From Deltaproteobacteria bacterium GWA2_55_10 (GTDB taxonomy: Bacteria > Desulfobacterota > GWC2-55-46): a stretch of DNA of 6,180 nt. Below the pieces are notes generated by a model that worked only from the letters and a program-made list of their open reading frames with translations, was not told the DNA's origin and ran no database searches. Of this stretch, positions 5,659-6,180 are shown piece after piece. Numbering within the stretch: the stretch's first letter is position 1; each line of letters begins with the position of its first letter. Where the stretch lies: NCBI GenBank assembly GCA_001797415.1, contig MGPL01000148.1, positions 2,917 to 9,096 of the forward strand. The letters run 5' to 3'. Position numbers and translations under genes: made by a program.

Positions 5659-6180
5659 TCAGTCTTCCAGGTTGACTATGACCGGGTCTCCGGCCCTCGG
5701 CGCCCATACCTTGTCAGGCTGGGGGCAGATCGCCCTTATGGCCGATTCCTCTGAGGCCATGTAGGTGATGTCGTCCTTTATCGCGGCCACGAGCGGCCTC
5801 AATTTTATCCTGTCGTTCATGCCTACGAGGCCCTTGCTGTGGCCGAAGAGAATCGAGAAAGGGCCGTTCAGGAGCGCGCTGCCGTAGGTGAGCCTCAATG
5901 CCGTCAACGCCTCTTTCTCTGCCTCATCCTTTTCGTCTATGTTCTTCCAGAAGGGGGCCGCAAGCGCCGCGCACGCAACCGGGATGGAGAGGCCGTGCCT
6001 CCTTATGAGCAGGTCCAGGAGATATGCCGCGACCTCTGTGTCCGTAAGGAGCGTGAGCTTGTAGCCGTACATCTCGAGATACCTCTTGTTGATGCCGTAG
6101 GAGGATATCTCGCCGTTATGGACTATCGACCAGTCGAGGAGCGTAAAGGGGTGAGCGCCTCCCCACCAGCCCGGGGTGTT
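5659..6180 (-). CDS. Class II glutamine amidotransferase subunit of glutamate synthase, 5' end cut off
   Basis: The last 173 codons are visible; the reading frame continues open past the right edge. The subunit should hydrolyse glutamine and pass ammonia to the FMN subunit. Numbering from the first visible residue: HNGEI (21-25), carrying the Asn-Gly pair that forms the oxyanion hole in class II amidotransferases; TDTEVAAYLL (46-55), the Thr-Asp-Thr/Ser-Glu signature; GPFSILFG (106-113); DRIKLRPL (123-130), matching the family's DRxGxRPL; and a SEE motif (143-145). The catalytic N-terminal Cys lies outside the window and cannot be checked. Stand-alone subunits of the archaeal-type enzyme are about 350-380 residues, so about half is missing. 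An internal ATG at 6072 is not the start, because conserved motifs lie upstream of it. It precedes the FMN subunit gene by 109 nt and is the first operon member seen; a promoter must lie beyond 6180. Confidence 0.93.
   Translation of the reverse strand, partial: NTPGWWGGAHPFTLLDWSIVHNGEISSYGINKRYLEMYGYKLTLLTDTEVAAYLLDLLIRRHGLSIPVACAALAAPFWKNIDEKDEAEKEALTALRLTYGSALLNGPFSILFGHSKGLVGMNDRIKLRPLVAAIKDDITYMASEESAIRAICPQPDKVWAPRAGDPVIVNLED

Overview
The window reads as part of a free-living bacterial chromosome, most likely a deltaproteobacterium in the broad sense (Desulfobacterota) or a neighbouring phylum such as Nitrospirota. That placement is an inference. It rests on the block zapB-like / zapA / 6S RNA / 5-formyltetrahydrofolate cyclo-ligase / rny, on a three-part 'archaeal-type' glutamate synthase, and on moderately GC-rich genes that use ATA (Ile) and AGG (Arg) freely. 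Every gene I can support lies on the minus strand, so transcription runs from high to low coordinates. I see no mobile genes, CRISPR array, tRNA or rRNA.

Right part (6180 to 3267), read in the direction of transcription: a class II glutamine amidotransferase cut by the window edge, a 502-residue ferredoxin plus FMN glutamate synthase subunit, and a 244-residue GXGXG beta-helix subunit. Together they correspond to the three modules of a bacterial GltB polypeptide, here encoded separately. They should take ammonia from glutamine and make glutamate from 2-oxoglutarate. The 109-nt gap between the first two genes holds a perfect 17-bp-stem hairpin and a short dyad; the gap between the last two is 39 nt.

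Middle (3266 to 2932): 335 nt without a gene. A 136-bp cloverleaf-like imperfect inverted repeat starts at the base after the GXGXG stop codon. It is followed by a strong intrinsic terminator (T tract on both strands) and then a good sigma-70-type promoter on the minus strand.

Left part (2931 to 1): that promoter should drive a zapB-like coiled-coil gene, zapA (TTG start), a 6S RNA gene (ssrS) lying only a few bases after the zapA stop, the folate gene, and rny (RNase Y, cut by the window edge before its last roughly 60 residues). The block combines cell division factors, a global RNA polymerase regulator, one-carbon metabolism and an mRNA decay nuclease.

I found no clear undescribed system. 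The protein genes are ordinary housekeeping genes. The items most worth a second look are non-coding: the 6S RNA, the cloverleaf repeat at the end of the glutamate synthase operon, and the perfect hairpin inside that operon.
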